From the NCBI GenBank assembly GCA_028583415.1, contig CM053272.1, forward strand, positions 68,555,439 to 68,619,438: DNA of 64,000 nucleotides. The letters run 5' to 3'. Every line of letters starts with the position of its first letter. The first letter of the stretch is position 1. A program made the translations under genes and the position numbers. This DNA comes from Protea cynaroides. Its lineage: Eukaryota > Streptophyta > Magnoliopsida > Proteales > Proteaceae. Below, piece after piece: positions 35,641 through 48,289 of this stretch. A model generated the notes under the pieces. The model was not told the DNA's origin. It worked only from the letters and a program-made list of their open reading frames with translations, and searched no databases.

Positions 35641-38263
35641 ATCTTCCATCTGTGGTGCTTCATTGGTAACATATACCACAAATACCATATATCAAACTCT
35701 TTTCTCTTCAAAGCATCTCTTCGCCTTTAGCATAGAGAGGATCAGCCTTCACTTCTTAGGCAACATGCTTCCAATAAAACTAAATTATATGTCGTCTTCA
35801 TTCTTGAATGAAAACCTCTTCTATGCACATAACAACTTTGTAAAGTGTTGAGACAACCAGTCTATTCCCAAGATAATGTCAAAGTCTGTCATTTTAAGTC
35901 GATTTAGGTTGCATCCAAATTATGTCCATCCATATGATTCGAACATTGTTCATAATACTCATACAATACAACATCTAGTCCAAAAGGGCTTGAACTAGCA
36001 AAATCTGATATAAAGGTCTTAAGAGCACATCTAGCTCCTTAATCTCTTAGTTTTTCATAGACTATCACTTAAAATCTCATATATTGAAAAACTCATTAGC
36101 TTATATTTCTTTTATCCTTGTTGTTCTACCCTGATCTCTCTTTCATGTACCTCAAAAAATATCTTATGATTGTTACTTCATATCCCAAGTCTACCTCTAA
36201 GCATTAGGGTATATGCTTATAAAATTATTAATTCAGTCAAACTCTTTTGGTCTTTTCTTAATCATCTCACTCGACATTAAGCATAACTCAATATTACTTG
36301 CACTAATCTGAATACTATCAACGCCACGACTTTTGACTTTGTCCTTGTATCCACTCTTAGATTTGCCTTTAGAAATCTTCTGTCTTGTCAAAATTCATAC
36401 CGATATAGCCATCTTTAACTCCACTTGAGTGCTATCTATTTCTTTACTGGCTACTCTTGATAATTCTCACTTTTTTGCTCATACACTCTTTTATAGACAT
36501 GACCCATATCCATCCATTCAGCAATCTCAAAACAGATTCTCCTTACTTCATCTGAGGTTTCTTGGTTATAGAATCTAATCTGAATTTAATTATCTTCCTT
36601 CCCATAATTCCTTATTAACTAAACATCTTATCAATGGATGTCGAGAAATGTAAGAATTAGAATGTTTATCCAAAAACAATCATTTTCTTCTTTCAATTTA
36701 GTATAATGACGAACACTTGCTTTATCTAGTGAACTTAGGTTTAAAGGATCAGGAGTAAATCTATGGTAATCCAACCAGCATCAAAAGGTCGTTAAGTTAT
36801 ACGGTGGTCCAAATATATAGAAATAGAGGTTTCACAGTTCTCAACCTCATGGTTACAAGTTCTATCGAGTATATAATACCAATTGGTCAAGGCACTACAG
36901 GAATAAATCTAGAGAGTTTTGGTACATCAATAAATCAGGTATAAATCGAAAAGATGTATGTTCAAAATGATTAAGCCCTTAACTGTTCATTCAGTTGGTA
37001 TCTCTATTCATGTTATCGATCATGAGAGTAGCTTAGATTGGTATAATCATGACTAATTCTAAGAAAATAACATCTATAACTCCAATTGGTAGATTGAATC
37101 AAGAAGGTATCCTGTCAAGACATGAGAATTTAAAATCAGGTATGTATGTGCATCCTCTATAATCATAAGAGTAAGTCAATGATGCACCGCATCCTATATA
37201 AACCTATCTAGTTATATGGCCACAATAGATTTGATCCTTTGCTGAAAACATTTGAGGCTACATTTTCAGAAAAAATTCCTCAACCCTTGTTGGAATCATT
37301 CTTCCATGATGCAGCTATCCCATACATCGGTGGCTGATAAGGGTAACCACCTTGATACACTACTTATTGTGCACCAAGCTTCTGCATTGGGGTGTGCGTT
37401 ACTGGGACTTACTGTATGGTAGGCACTGTGTTATAACTAACAGGTACTGGGGGTACAGTGTTGCTACCAATCGATACCGTACTTGGTTTGACCCGGAGGT
37501 GTTGATGTAGCATTGGCAACTTGGATAGTGATTCACACAGCAACTTGCATAGTCGGTCTCATCTGTTGTTGCTCTTATATTGTCGGGCCAAGTTTATTAC
37601 AACCATGGCCAAGGTACTTGGTAGTCTAGTTAGATTGGCTGGAGTGGCCTGGTTGTTCACTTCCATTGATTTGCTTCAATCTGATTATCATTATTAGCAT
37701 CTGCTCAGATGAGTTTTCACTACCCGTTCTCGACCCAGATAATGGTGGGGTCAAGTTGCAACCTCTTCTTAATGCTCAGCGGGCAATGGATCAGCTTGTG
37801 GTGGATCTCACTCAGAGTCTCCACATCACCCAGGAGTATAGTTTTATCTTCTTTTATAGTTACTCTCATTTTTGGTGTATGGCCATTATTCTCCTATCTC
37901 TGTTGCATTCAGCCTGAGAGTTTTTCATTTACCTTTGCAAGGATTTAGGCGTTACTATCCATTTTTCTTCTTCCTCTGTCATATATCGAGTTTCACATCT
38001 TGTGAGTACCAATTCGGTATTCCAATTTTTTGGCTACTATACTATATCATTTGTATACTCAGGCAATTATCTGACTTATAGACCGTACGATATGTTATTT
38101 GTTTGTCAGGATACATTTAGATTTTCATTTCCTATCTGTGTATACATATGGTTCCACCATTTATATGTACATATGGTGTGTTTGTATTAAAGCTTTTAAT
38201 TTATCCTAACTCAGTTCATGGACACGATCGTGAATGTATTCAGGTTTGATGGGCAAGGCCTAA
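35641..38263 (-). pseudogene. Element C protease, gag and leader remnants
   Basis: Mostly unreadable by translation. Similarity to element A (44245-46900) and short matches to B show that it derives from protease (about 35640-36010) and gag (to about 37900). Sequence near the primer site (TCCTAACTCAGTTCATG at 38203-38219) matches the 3' side of the B antisense gene, but that gene itself is missing. Confidence 0.6.
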
Positions 38264-38277
38264 GACTCTGATACCAA
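38264..38277 (-). other. Element C primer binding site
   Basis: Minus-strand TTGGTATCAGAGTC, matching the initiator-Met primer site apart from the last bases, two bases from the LTR edge. Confidence 0.85.
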
Positions 38278-38279
38278 CT

Positions 38280-40696
38280 TGTCACACCCCAATTTTGGAC
38301 TAACCAGAATGGTGTGATGAACCGTCAATAGACCAACGGTTTAATCAAGATCTCATATAGGCTATGCCAACCATGTTAAACCAAAACACATTCCACATTA
38401 ATCAGAGATAATAAAGTAAAAAGCGAAAGTCTTATTAATAATGAACTGAGGTTTAATCATGATAAATAATTAATATTTCAGTTATCTCCAAGTAACCAAA
38501 ACATAATTTAATACATATTACAAATATCCAAATACAAAAGTTAAACACTAAGTGTATCCATAGTTAAAACGCTCGCTTAACGAATCATAATAGTCCTCCA
38601 AAGCTTGCTCATCCATAACCATCAAGTGTTTATATGTTGGCGTGTCAACATACTCTTCAATCGTAATACCTGCAACATCAGAAACTAAAAAGAATTGCAC
38701 GTGCGAGGGTCAGCTCTCTAACTTGAGCTCAGTGAGAAAGCAAAACGATGCAACAAACATATGCATACTTTAATTCATATCTTTGGTCTGGTTTATAAGT
38801 TTGCAATGTGCTATAGAAAGGATTGGTGGCCGCCACACCTCTACACACAAGTGTGTAAAGCCGTCCAAAGGATCGAACACCATTTCCGCCCCCACATGCA
38901 CCCACCATGGAATAGAGATAGAGCTAAAGTGCATAGGACCGCACCGCATCACACTTCCCCTGATGCTCTACCCAAACCAACACGTAAGCCCCTGTTGGCA
39001 AGGGCTTACAAATTGGGCTCGCAACTAACCAATCCTAATGTCAAAACAGTGTATCCAAGGCCTCACCCCAACATCCTTCAATACGTCAATAGAGATAGAG
39101 CTAAGGCCCCCTGGTAGAGTCAGAGACTACACGGTCCGAGACCACCTCCCTGATGCCCTATGACGTAATAGTTCTGTTAAGGTAATGCCGATACGACGAT
39201 GTTAGTGGACAAGACTTAAGTAGAGATAGAGCTAGAGACTGGTGACCAGGATGAAACATAATGTCATGTCCTCCCCTTGATGCTCCACTCGCATCAAGCA
39301 CACTAACCACATACATATATTCACATGCCTATTCCTAGCATCATCATCATCAACATGTTATAAATAAATAGAATTAAATATGCATGAGCAATAATAGCAG
39401 GAATATTGGATGACATGTGAAATGCACATTAGAAGTGTACAAGCATAGAATCAATCATGGCATTGGACTCAATAAGTAAAACAGCTTGTTATTAGCCAAT
39501 TAGTTTAGGTCTTCTTCCCTTACCTTTGATGTTTGTTCCTCTCCTAAGCTTTGGAAGTCACTTTAAATCTATTAGAAACCTAAACAATTAATGTATTTAA
39601 GTTAGGGTTCAAGTTTACCAAGTTACAATAGTCAAAAACCTTATTTGGTCTCAAAATATACTTGCTGTTAACGCGTGGTCGCAATATATGAGACCACACA
39701 CTGCGAGGTCGAACCTTGGGGTCACATTTTATGCGACCACACCATGCGACCACACCTTTCCTGGGAACTTCCTGAATAGCTATGGTCGACCTCTGGTCAC
39801 CCTATGGTCAACCACAGGCTATGACCACATGATGTTTGGTCACTTTTTCATCTTAAATCTATATTCTTCCTGAGTCGACTCCTCGGCTCATCACTTGGGT
39901 TCATCCTATGATTATTCAATGGCTATTATTTACAGTTTCTCACTAACCATTATCCCTAATTGATTTTCTCATGGTTTTTCTTAGAAATTCCATAACCGAA
40001 ATCGTTACATTAGATTCAACACATCAACTTGATGATAGGAACCTATCTTATCTGATCTAGCCTACAGAGTCAAGTCCATACCTTAAGCTTGCTGTAGGGA
40101 GATAGAACTTTTCTCTTCAAAACCTTCTTCTCCAAGCTTCTTCTCCAAATCTCCTTCTTCTCCTTCTCTTCCTTTCTCTTTCTCTCTTAGGTTTAGGGTT
40201 TCAATTTGAGTTCTAAAAGAGTGAGAGAGACTAAGGAACGTCCCTTATATAAAGGAAAACCTCCATATGAGTCTCACTTTAATTAGGAAAGTGTTCCCCT
40301 CAAATTAGGAAAGTTTCCTAAACAGAGAGTTTGTTCAGCATCGTGTGGTCGCATGTGGGGTCGCAGAATCCGTCAACCACAGGTCCAAAATATGCGACCA
40401 CATGTTGTGTGGTCTCATGTGTGGTCTCACGTGTGGTCTCATGTATCGACCACACATATCGATCACACGTATCGACCATACCCCTCAAAACTGCTACCAC
40501 ACGTATTCCTAGTTTTTGACTGGTTGCTTCCACACAATTTTAAACGGTCAACCATACCGACTAAATTTGACTCGTTACTTACCTTATCTTGTGGTTTCCT
40601 CATATAATTGGTTCACTTGAGCCGATTATGATGGGAAGACCGATCACGACACGAGAATGTAAGGTTAGACCGGATTCGTAGCGTGCAGGTCTTACA
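38280..40696 (-). repeat. Element C 5' LTR (2417 bp)
   Basis: TGTCACACCCC to GGTCTTACA. Pairs with 29098-31509. Motif blocks at 39676-39842 and 40341-40500. Confidence 0.9.
38548..38670 (-). other. LTR exon-like frame, element C right LTR (41 codons)
   Basis: Acceptor GATGTTGCAG, then ITIEEYVDTPTYKHLMVMD and a tail ending YGYT before TAG. Open across its full length like its partner at 29366. Confidence 0.55.
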
Positions 40697-40701
40697 ACTA
40701 G

Positions 40702-41858
40702 AGTCTGCTAACCAGGCCAGAGACCACAATGCCATGTCCTCCCCCCACTGCTCCACTCGCATCAATCACACTAACCACACACACATAATCACAAGCCTAT
40801 TCCTAGCATTATCATCATCATCATATTATAAATAGATAAAAATAAATATGCATGAGCAGTAATAGCAAAAATATTAGAAGACATGTAAGATGCACATTAC
40901 AAGCATACAAGCATAGAATCAATCATGGCATTGGACACAATAAAGTAAACAGTTTGTTATTATCCAATTATTTTAGGTCTTGTTCCCTCACCTATTAGCA
41001 AAACTCGATCTCCTTCTAAGCCTTGTAATTCTCTTTGAATCAATTTAATAGCCTAAAAGTTATATGAATTTAAGTTAGGGTTCATATGTAATATGTTACA
41101 TTAGTTGAAAATCAAAACAGAGCACTGATAAGTGTCTGATTGGTCCTATGGTCTCATACTGTGTCGCTCTTACTGCCTACGGTCGATACCCAAAGGTCGC
41201 ATCATATGCAACCATACCTGCGATCATATGATTTATGAATTCTTCTCGAATGCCTATGGTCGATACTTTGTTCATGTTGGTCATGCTATGGTCGACTGCA
41301 ACCTTGAAATTTTTGGTTACAAACTACATTCAATCCGAGTCCTTCTTGGGTCAACTCTTCAGCTCTTTAATTGGGTTTATCCTAATGATTATTCTGAGGC
41401 TAAGTTTCTTAGTTTTACCAACTAATTACTCTAACCTATTCTCCATGGTTTCCCATTGGAGGTTTGCTTAGCAATTTCCATGGTTGCATTCTTACGTTGG
41501 GTTTGGTATCTCAATTTACATTAGAAACCTTTACTCCTAGTGTTCTAAGGCTACAGAGACAAGGTTCATACCTTACTTGTTGCAGAGAGTCTATGGGACT
41601 CTTCCCTCAGTCTCCTCCTTAGTCTTATCTTCTTCTCCTTCTTTTCCTTCTCTTTCCTTCTCTTTCTCTAGGGTTTACTAATGTTCTAAAAGAATGAAAA
41701 AGGCTGAGGAACGTCCTTTATATAGAGAAAAATTCTCCAGTTCTCCAACATTAGGAAACAAATCCTCCTTAAATTAGGAAAGTTTCCATCTCGAAGTTTA
41801 ATCTGGGGTCTCAAGGTCGATGGCCTACGGTCGCAGAATCCATCGACCATAGGGTCGA
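40702..41858 (-). repeat. Element B 3' LTR, piece 2
   Basis: Continues from 29097 after removal of C, and is cut at GTCGA by element A. It includes the downstream TATGGTCG-type block (41145-41295) and the TATA region (TTATATAGAG near 41719). Confidence 0.88.
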
Positions 41859-42005
41859 TGTAAGACCTGCACGCCACGAACCCGGCCTAACCTTATATTT
41901 TGTGTCGGGACCCGTCTACATATCATGGTCATGCCAAGTGGACCAAATGTGTGAAGAAAAACCAAGACCCAATATGAAAATTTACCTAAAAACAGTCAAA
42001 ATGAG

Positions 42006-42778
42006 GGTAGGGTCGCAGGTTTTAACAGGAAGGTCCGACCCTCCCATCGACCCTCACCATCGACCCTCAACCATGGGTCGCAGGGTCTATGAGTTGTCCG
42101 ACCCTCCCATCGACCCTCCCATCGACCCTCGGTATTCGGGAAAAATAGCACGAATCAAAAATTGAGAAACCTTCTTAATTTCAATTGGAACCTTTCCTAA
42201 ACTCAATGGGACTTATTTTGGGAGGTTTTGCCCTATAAATAGGACGTCCCTCAGCCTCTTTCACTCCTTCTACAACCCTAATTGGATTGAGAGAAAGAGA
42301 AGAGAAAGAAGAGAAGAAGAGAAGGAAAACTTGAAGAAAAGGCTAAGGAAGAAGAGGAAATTCAGAGGAACTCTGAATCTCAGCAAAACTAAGGTATGAA
42401 TACATTCCCCATGATTTATTTAAGACTTTAGAATGGTTTATGAAGAGGATATGACTTAGAAGAAACCCAAATCATCCATCCATGGTTAGGTTTTCATGGA
42501 AAACCATGGAGGAGATCATTAAAACCATGTAGGTAAATAAAGTATAGTTCTAAACCATAGAACATGTATAGAATGGATTGTGGAAGTAAGCCATAGGACC
42601 CAACCATGAAAGAGAGAACGAAATCTGATATTTTTGACTCAAACCATGGAGGGTCGCACCTAGGGTCGATGGAAGATCCAACCTTAGCATCGACCCTTAG
42701 TGTTCGGGAAGTTCAGATTAGGGGGAGGGTCGCACCCAGGGTCGATCATGACTCCGACCCTACCTCTGACCCTCAGTT
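42006..42778. promoter_or_regulatory. Paired GGGTCG/CGACCCT motif blocks, element A LTR
   Basis: Block 1 (42006-42139) upstream of the TATA box has about ten CGACCCT or GGGTCGCA words; block 2 (42646-42778), about 400 bp downstream of it, has about eight. Both have a TTCGGGAA anchor nearby (42133 and 42712). The same pair is at about 50105-50240 and 50746-50878 in the other LTR. Confidence 0.65.
42234..42244 (+). promoter_or_regulatory. Element A LTR TATA box
   Basis: TATAAATAGGA followed by a C/T-rich probable start region. A copy is at 50334-50344 in the 3' LTR. Confidence 0.75.
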
Positions 42779-43838
42779 AACAGCATGGGTTTTAAATTCA
42801 GAATTAATTCTAATTAAATTATATCGACTTTGTTAGGTCCTCTAGCAATACAATAACGTTATAAAGGTGATTCTAAAGCTTGGAAGAGGATTTATTAACA
42901 AGCTAAGGTGAGGAAACAAGACCTAAACTAACTGGTTAATAATAAATTGTTTTATTTCTTGAGTCAAATACCATATTGATTCTATGCATGTATGCTTGTA
43001 TGTGCATTTAACATGTCATCCAATATTTCTATTATTTGTTCATACATATTTACTTTATTGTTTATAACATGATGATGATGATGATGATAGGAATAGGCAT
43101 GTAAATGTTTGTGTTCGGCTAGTGTATATGGTGCGGGTAGGGATGGTATCAACCGGTACAGCCATGACCGTTCTTCATGGGGTGTATATTGTGCCATGGT
43201 CTATTCAAGTCATGTCCACTAAGCAACTGTTAGTGTGCTTGATGTGAGGGGAGCATCAGGGGGAGGACGTGGCATTGTGGTTCAGCCTGGTCACCAGACT
43301 CTAGCTCTATCTCTACTCAAGTCTTGTCCACTAACATCGTCGTATCGCCATTACCTTAGCGGAACTATATGTCGTAGGGTATCAGGGGGGGACGTGGCAT
43401 TGTGGTTCAGCCTGGTCACCAGACCCTAGCTCTATCTCTATGGATGTATTGAGGGATGCTGGGGTGAGGCCTTGGATACATTGTTTGACATTAGGGTTGG
43501 TTAATTACGAGTCCAGTTTGCAAGCCCTCGCCAACAGGGGCTTACGTGTTGGTATGGGCAACCGGTACAGCCATGCCATTTTCATGGGGTGTATATTGTC
43601 CATGGTGGGTGCATGTGGGGCGACGATGCCATTTTCATTGGATGTTTCCACACACTCATGTATAGAGGTGCGGCGGCCACCTATCCTTTCTATAGCACAT
43701 TGCAAACTTATATACCAGACCAAAGATATGAATTGACTGCATGCATATGTATTGTTGCATTGTTTTATTTTCTCACTGAGCTCAAGTTGGAGAGCGGACC
43801 CTCACGCACGTAATTCTTTTTAGTTTCTGATGTTGCAG
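42394..43838 (+). other. Predicted leader intron inside element A LTR (1445 bases)
   Basis: Donor ACTAAG|GTATGAAT and acceptor TTTCTGATGTTGCAG|GT. The same pair is present in B right (61617 to 60178, 1440 bases), C left (30906 to 29488, 1419 bases) and the solo LTR (18763 to 17339, acceptor mutated). The first exon contains no ATG. Confidence 0.5.
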
Positions 43839-43959
43839 GTACTATGATTGAAGATTATGTTGACACGCCAACATATGAACATGTAGCGGCTATGGTGAGC
43901 AAGCTGTGGATGACGAACATGGTTTGTTAAGCAAGCGTTTCAGCGGTGGATACGTTTAC
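43838..43959 (+). other. LTR exon-like frame, element A left LTR
   Basis: Encodes TMIEDYVDTPTYEHVAAM, then a one-base deletion relative to C shifts the frame; the original stop codon is also changed. The right LTR copy at 51939 keeps the stop, so this copy is a decaying version of the 41-codon frame. Confidence 0.5.
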
Positions 43960-44230
43960 TGTTTTGTTTTCGTATTTGGATATTGTAATATGTATTAAAT
44001 TATGTTTTTGGTTACTTGGAAATAAATGGAATATTAATTATTTATCATGATTAGACCTCAGTTCATTATCTGTAAGACTTTCGCTATTTACTTTATTACC
44101 TCTGATTAATGTGGAATGTGTTTTGGTTTATCATATGTGGGATAGCCTATTTTGAGATCCTGGTTGAACCGTTGGTTTATTGACGGTTCATCACACCATT
44201 CTGGTTGGTGCATAATTGGGGTGTGACAAC

Positions 44231-44243
44231 TTGGTATCAGAGC
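44231..44243 (+). other. Element A primer binding site (tRNA-iMet type)
   Basis: TTGGTATCAGAGC two bases after the LTR. Confidence 0.92.
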
Positions 44244-46560
44244 TCTCGTAGGCCTTACCCATTAAACCTGAGTACTTCCACTAGAGTCCATGAACTGAGT
44301 TAGGATAAATTAAAAGCTTTAATACAAACACACAATAAGCACCTGTGTTGGTTGAGACAGAATCTAAACAAGACAATAATGTACATATAAAAGGTGGAAC
44401 CATATATATATACTCACACAGAAAGGGAAGACCAAAAATTATCCTAATAAACAAACAATATAGGGTATTATCTATAAGTTGGGTAGTTATCCAAGTATAC
44501 AAGGATATAGTACAGTAGCAAGAAGGAAGCATCTGTAAAATAAAAAAATTAAATGCCGAGTTGGTACTCACAAGATGTGAAACTCGACGTATGACAAAGG
44601 AAGGAAAAAATGGCTAGTAATGCCCAATTCCCTGCAAAGGTAAAGGGAAAGGTCTCAGGCTAAATCCAAACAGAGATAAGAGAATAATGGCCAAACATTA
44701 AGAATAAGAGCAACTATAAAGAAGCTTAAGCTATACTCCTGGGTGACGTGGAGACTCAGAGTGAGATCCATTACAAGCTGATCTATTGCCCACTACGTAA
44801 GAAGAGGATGTTGCAACTTGACCCCACCACTATCAAAGTCGAGAACGGGTAATGAAAACTCATCTAAGTTGGTAATCAGATTAGAGCAAATAAAAGGAGG
44901 AGAACAACCAGACCACTCCAGCCAACCACCTGGACTATTAAGTACCTTGGTTATGGTTGTAATAAACTTGGCCCAATAAAAAAATATACAAGACCAACAA
45001 TAGATGAGACCGACTATGCAAGTTGCTATGTGAATTACTACCCAAGTTGTCGATGCCACATCAATACCTCCGAGTTAAACCAAATACGGTACCAATTGGT
45101 AGCAACACTGTACCCCAACACCTGTTGACTATAACACAGTGCCTACCATATAGCAAGTCCCAGTAATGCACACCCCCGTGCAAAAGTTTGGTGCACAACA
45201 AGCAGTGTATCAAGGTGGTTACCCTTGTCAGCCACCAAAGTATGGAATAGCTGCATTATGACAGAATGATCCAACAGGGGTTGAGGAATATTTTCTGAAG
45301 ATGAAGCCTTAAACATTTTCAGCAAGGATCGAATATATTGTGGCCATATGGCAAGATAGTTTATATAGAATGCGGTGCATTATTGATTTACTCTTATGAT
45401 TATAGAGGATGCACATACCAGATTTTAATTCTCGTACCTTGACAGTATACCTTCTTGATTTAACTTGTCAATTGAAGTCATAGATATTGTTTCTTTAGTA
45501 GTAGTCCTGATTATACCAATCTTAGCCACTCTCATGATCGACCAAATGAACAGAGATGTGAACTGAACGAATAGTTAAATGTTTAATCATGTTGAGCGTA
45601 CATCTTTTCGATTTATACCTGATTTATTGATGTACGAAATTTTTCTCCAGATTATACCTGATTTACTGATGTGTGAAATCTTTCTCCAGATTTACTCCTG
45701 TAGTGCCTCGACCAATGGCATTATATATTCGATAGAACCTGTAACCATGAGGTTAAGAACTGAAAAAACCTCTATTCCATGTATTTAGACCACCGTGCAA
45801 CCTAACGACCTTTGGATGCCGGTTGGATTACCACAGATTTACTCCTGATCCTTTAAACCTAGTTTCACTAGATAAAGCAAGTATTGCCATTATGCTAAAT
45901 TGAAAGAAGAAAATGAATTGTTTTGGACAAACATTCTGAATTATACTCCCTGATCATTGTTGATAAAGATGTGTAGTGATAATGGAATTATTGGAAGAAA
46001 GATGATTGGATTCAGATTAAATGCTATAGCCAATGAAACTCAGATGAAGTGATGGAGAATTTGTTTTGAGATTGCTAAATGGATGGATATGAATCATGTC
46101 TATAAAAGAGTGCATGAGAAAATGTGGGAACTATTAAGAGTAGCCAGTAAAGAAATATATAGCACTCAAGTAGAGTTAAGGATGGTTATATCGGTATGAA
46201 TTTTGACAAGGTAGAAGATTTCTACAGGTAAATTTAAGAGTGGATACAAGGATAAAGTCATGGCATAAGTAGTACTCGATTTAATACAATGATAATTGAG
46301 TTATGCCCAATGTTGAGTGATTGATTAAGAAAAGACCAAAAGAGTTTAGATTAATTAATGAATTTATAAGCATATACCCTAATGCTTATAGATAGACTTG
46401 GGATATGAGGTAACAATCACAAGATATTTTTCGAGGTATATGAAAGAGAGATCAGGATAGAACAGAAGTGATAAAGGAAATATAAGCTAATGAACTTTTC
46501 AAGATATGAGATTGTTAGCAATAGTCTTTGAAAATCATAAGAGATGAAGGAACTAGACAA
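44244..46560 (+). pseudogene. gag: Element A leader and gag remnant
   Basis: No frame longer than about 70 codons survives in sense. Short gag-like pieces remain near 45060-45310, where similarity to C (37240-37400) is clear. The first 400 bp correspond to the 3' side of the antisense gene region of B, but the gene is gone. Minus-strand frames (44281-44571, 44793-45059) are chance. Confidence 0.6.
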
Positions 46561-46579
46561 GCTCTTCAGACCTTATACC

Positions 46580-46900
46580 AGATTTTGCTAGTTCAAGCCC
46601 TTTGGACTAGATGTTGTATGGGATGAGTGTTACGAACAATGTCCAAATCTTATGGATGGACAGAATTTGGATGCAACCTGAGTCAACTTGAGATGGTAGA
46701 CTTTGATGTCATCTTGGAAATAGACTGGTTGTCTCAATACTCTACATGTGATTATGTGCATAGAAGAGGTTATCATTCAAGAATAAAACGGTATATGATT
46801 TACTATCATTGGGAGTATGTTGCCTAGGAAGTGAAAGCTGATCCTCTCTATGCTAAAGGCGAAGAGATGTTTTGAAGAGAAATGAGTTGGATATATGGTA
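46580..46900 (+). pseudogene. Element A protease end
   Basis: The frame at 46627-46827 includes QLEMVDFDVILEIDWLSQY, the standard C-terminal part of this protease (compare B: VILGMDWL). The catalytic triplet is not readable. Confidence 0.7.
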
Positions 46901-46929
46901 TCTGTGGTATACGTTACCAAAGAAGCACC

Positions 46930-48270
46930 ACAGATGACAGATATTGATGTGATGCATAAATTCCCGGATGTATCTCCAGGAGACTTACCGGGTTATCACC
47001 TGATCGTGCGACCGAGTTCATCATCGACTTGTTACTAAGGACGATACTCGTGTCAAAGGCACCTGTAGAGTAGCTTCTATGGAGTTAAAGGGATTGAGAC
47101 GCAACTACAACAGTTATTAGACAAGGGTTATAATTGGCTAAGTATTGCATCATGGGAAGTGCCAATGCAATTCATGAAGAAGAAGGACGGTAGTGTCAGA
47201 TTATGCATAGACTACCGGGAACTAAACAAGTTCAAGATCAAGAATCGATATCTACTACCTTAGATCGATGACTTATTTAAATAGTTGCAAGGAGCAAAGG
47301 TATTTTCTAAGATTGATCTTCGATCAAGATAGCATCAGCTGAAGAATTTGGACAAAAATATCTCGAAGATAGCTTTTAGAATCGGGATTGGACATTATGA
47401 GTTATCGATTTGGACGTTTGGATTAACCAATGCCCTTACATCTTTTATGGAACTGATGAACTGGGTGTTTCATGACATGTTGGACACGTCGGTCATAGTT
47501 TTCATAGATGATATTTGATTGATTCCAAGAATGAAGCAACTCATACAACGGATTTTAGAATAGCTTCACGACAGCTGAGAAGTGAAAAGCTTCATGTCAA
47601 GTCCAAGAAACATAAGACATGATAAAACAAAATGATCTTCTTAGATCACGTAGCATCATATAAAGGGATTAAAGTGGACCCTATTCAGATTGAAGCAATT
47701 GTATGGAATATTGCGAAGATGAGAAGTTTCTTGGTTTTAGCTGATTATTATAGACGATGCTTGGAGGACCACTCTAAGATCGCAAAACCTCTTACCAAGC
47801 TAACCAGGAAGGGAGAGGAGTTTAATTTGACTGACAAGGGTGAAGAATATTTTTAGATTCTAAAGTAAGATTGATATCAGCTCCCATCTTGATCGTTTCG
47901 GCACTAGGGAAACCTTTTACCCTATCCATTGGAGCTTCCGGATTGGATCTAGGATGCGGGTTGATGTAAGGTAAATAAGTGATTTCATATGCTTTAAGAA
48001 AACTGAAAGATCATGAGAAGAGTTACCCAACTCATGATTGGAGTAAACAGTTGTGATTCATGCAATCAAGACTTGGAGACATTATTTAAATGGAAAGGAA
48101 TTTTAGATTAAATCGGATTACAAGTGTTTTATTTATCTCTTCATTAGAAAGAGTTGAACATGAGGATAAGAAGATGGCTGAAATTGCTCAAGGATTAAGA
48201 CGGGGATATCTAGTATCATCCAAGGAAGGCTAGTGAAGTAACTAAGACCTTAAGCAAAAAAGAAATTATG
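46930..48270 (+). pseudogene. pol: Element A reverse transcriptase and RNase H
   Basis: RT motifs are readable but broken: KKKDGSVRLCIDYRELNKF, a stop within the LLP-IDDLFK motif, a stop in DLFK-LQGAKVFSKIDL, FMELMNWVFHDMLDTSVIVFIDDI followed at once by TGA. Connection FLVLADYYRRCL at about 47730. One base is missing at 47061-47080 (within KAPYR), as in C. RNase H is fragmentary to about 48260. Confidence 0.85.
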
Positions 48271-48289
48271 AAGTCCAAGGAAGGACCCA

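Larger units (their letters stand above)
29098..40696 (-). mobile_element. Element C: decayed minus-strand chromovirus nested in B
   Basis: 3' LTR 29098-31509 (2412 bp) and 5' LTR 38280-40696 (2417 bp), about 94-95 percent alike by eye. A Met-type primer site is at 38264-38277. Flanking GCTAG (29093-29097) and ACTAG (40697-40701) are a slightly decayed target duplication. Removing C rejoins the B LTR exactly at GAGCTAG|AGTCTG. Gag-pol is heavily broken, part of integrase/RNase H is deleted where fragment E sits, and the antisense gene is absent. Confidence 0.9.
41859..44228 (+). repeat. Element A 5' LTR (2370 bp)
   Basis: TGTAAGACC to GGTGTGACA. Order: U3 with CGACCCT/GGGTCG motifs (42006-42139), TATAAATAGGA (42234-42244), a purine-rich leader, a predicted splice donor at 42394, a second motif block (42646-42778), TAGCTCTATCTCTA modules, a predicted acceptor at 43838 and the exon-like frame. 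The part after the promoter is nearly 2 kb, so most of the LTR would be transcribed leader. Confidence 0.92.

Noticed and set aside
43440..43736. A 98-codon plus-strand frame in the element A LTR, also at 51541-51837
   Set aside because: It lies within the predicted LTR intron; it recurs only because the two LTRs are nearly identical, and the homologous region in B, C and E does not keep the frame.
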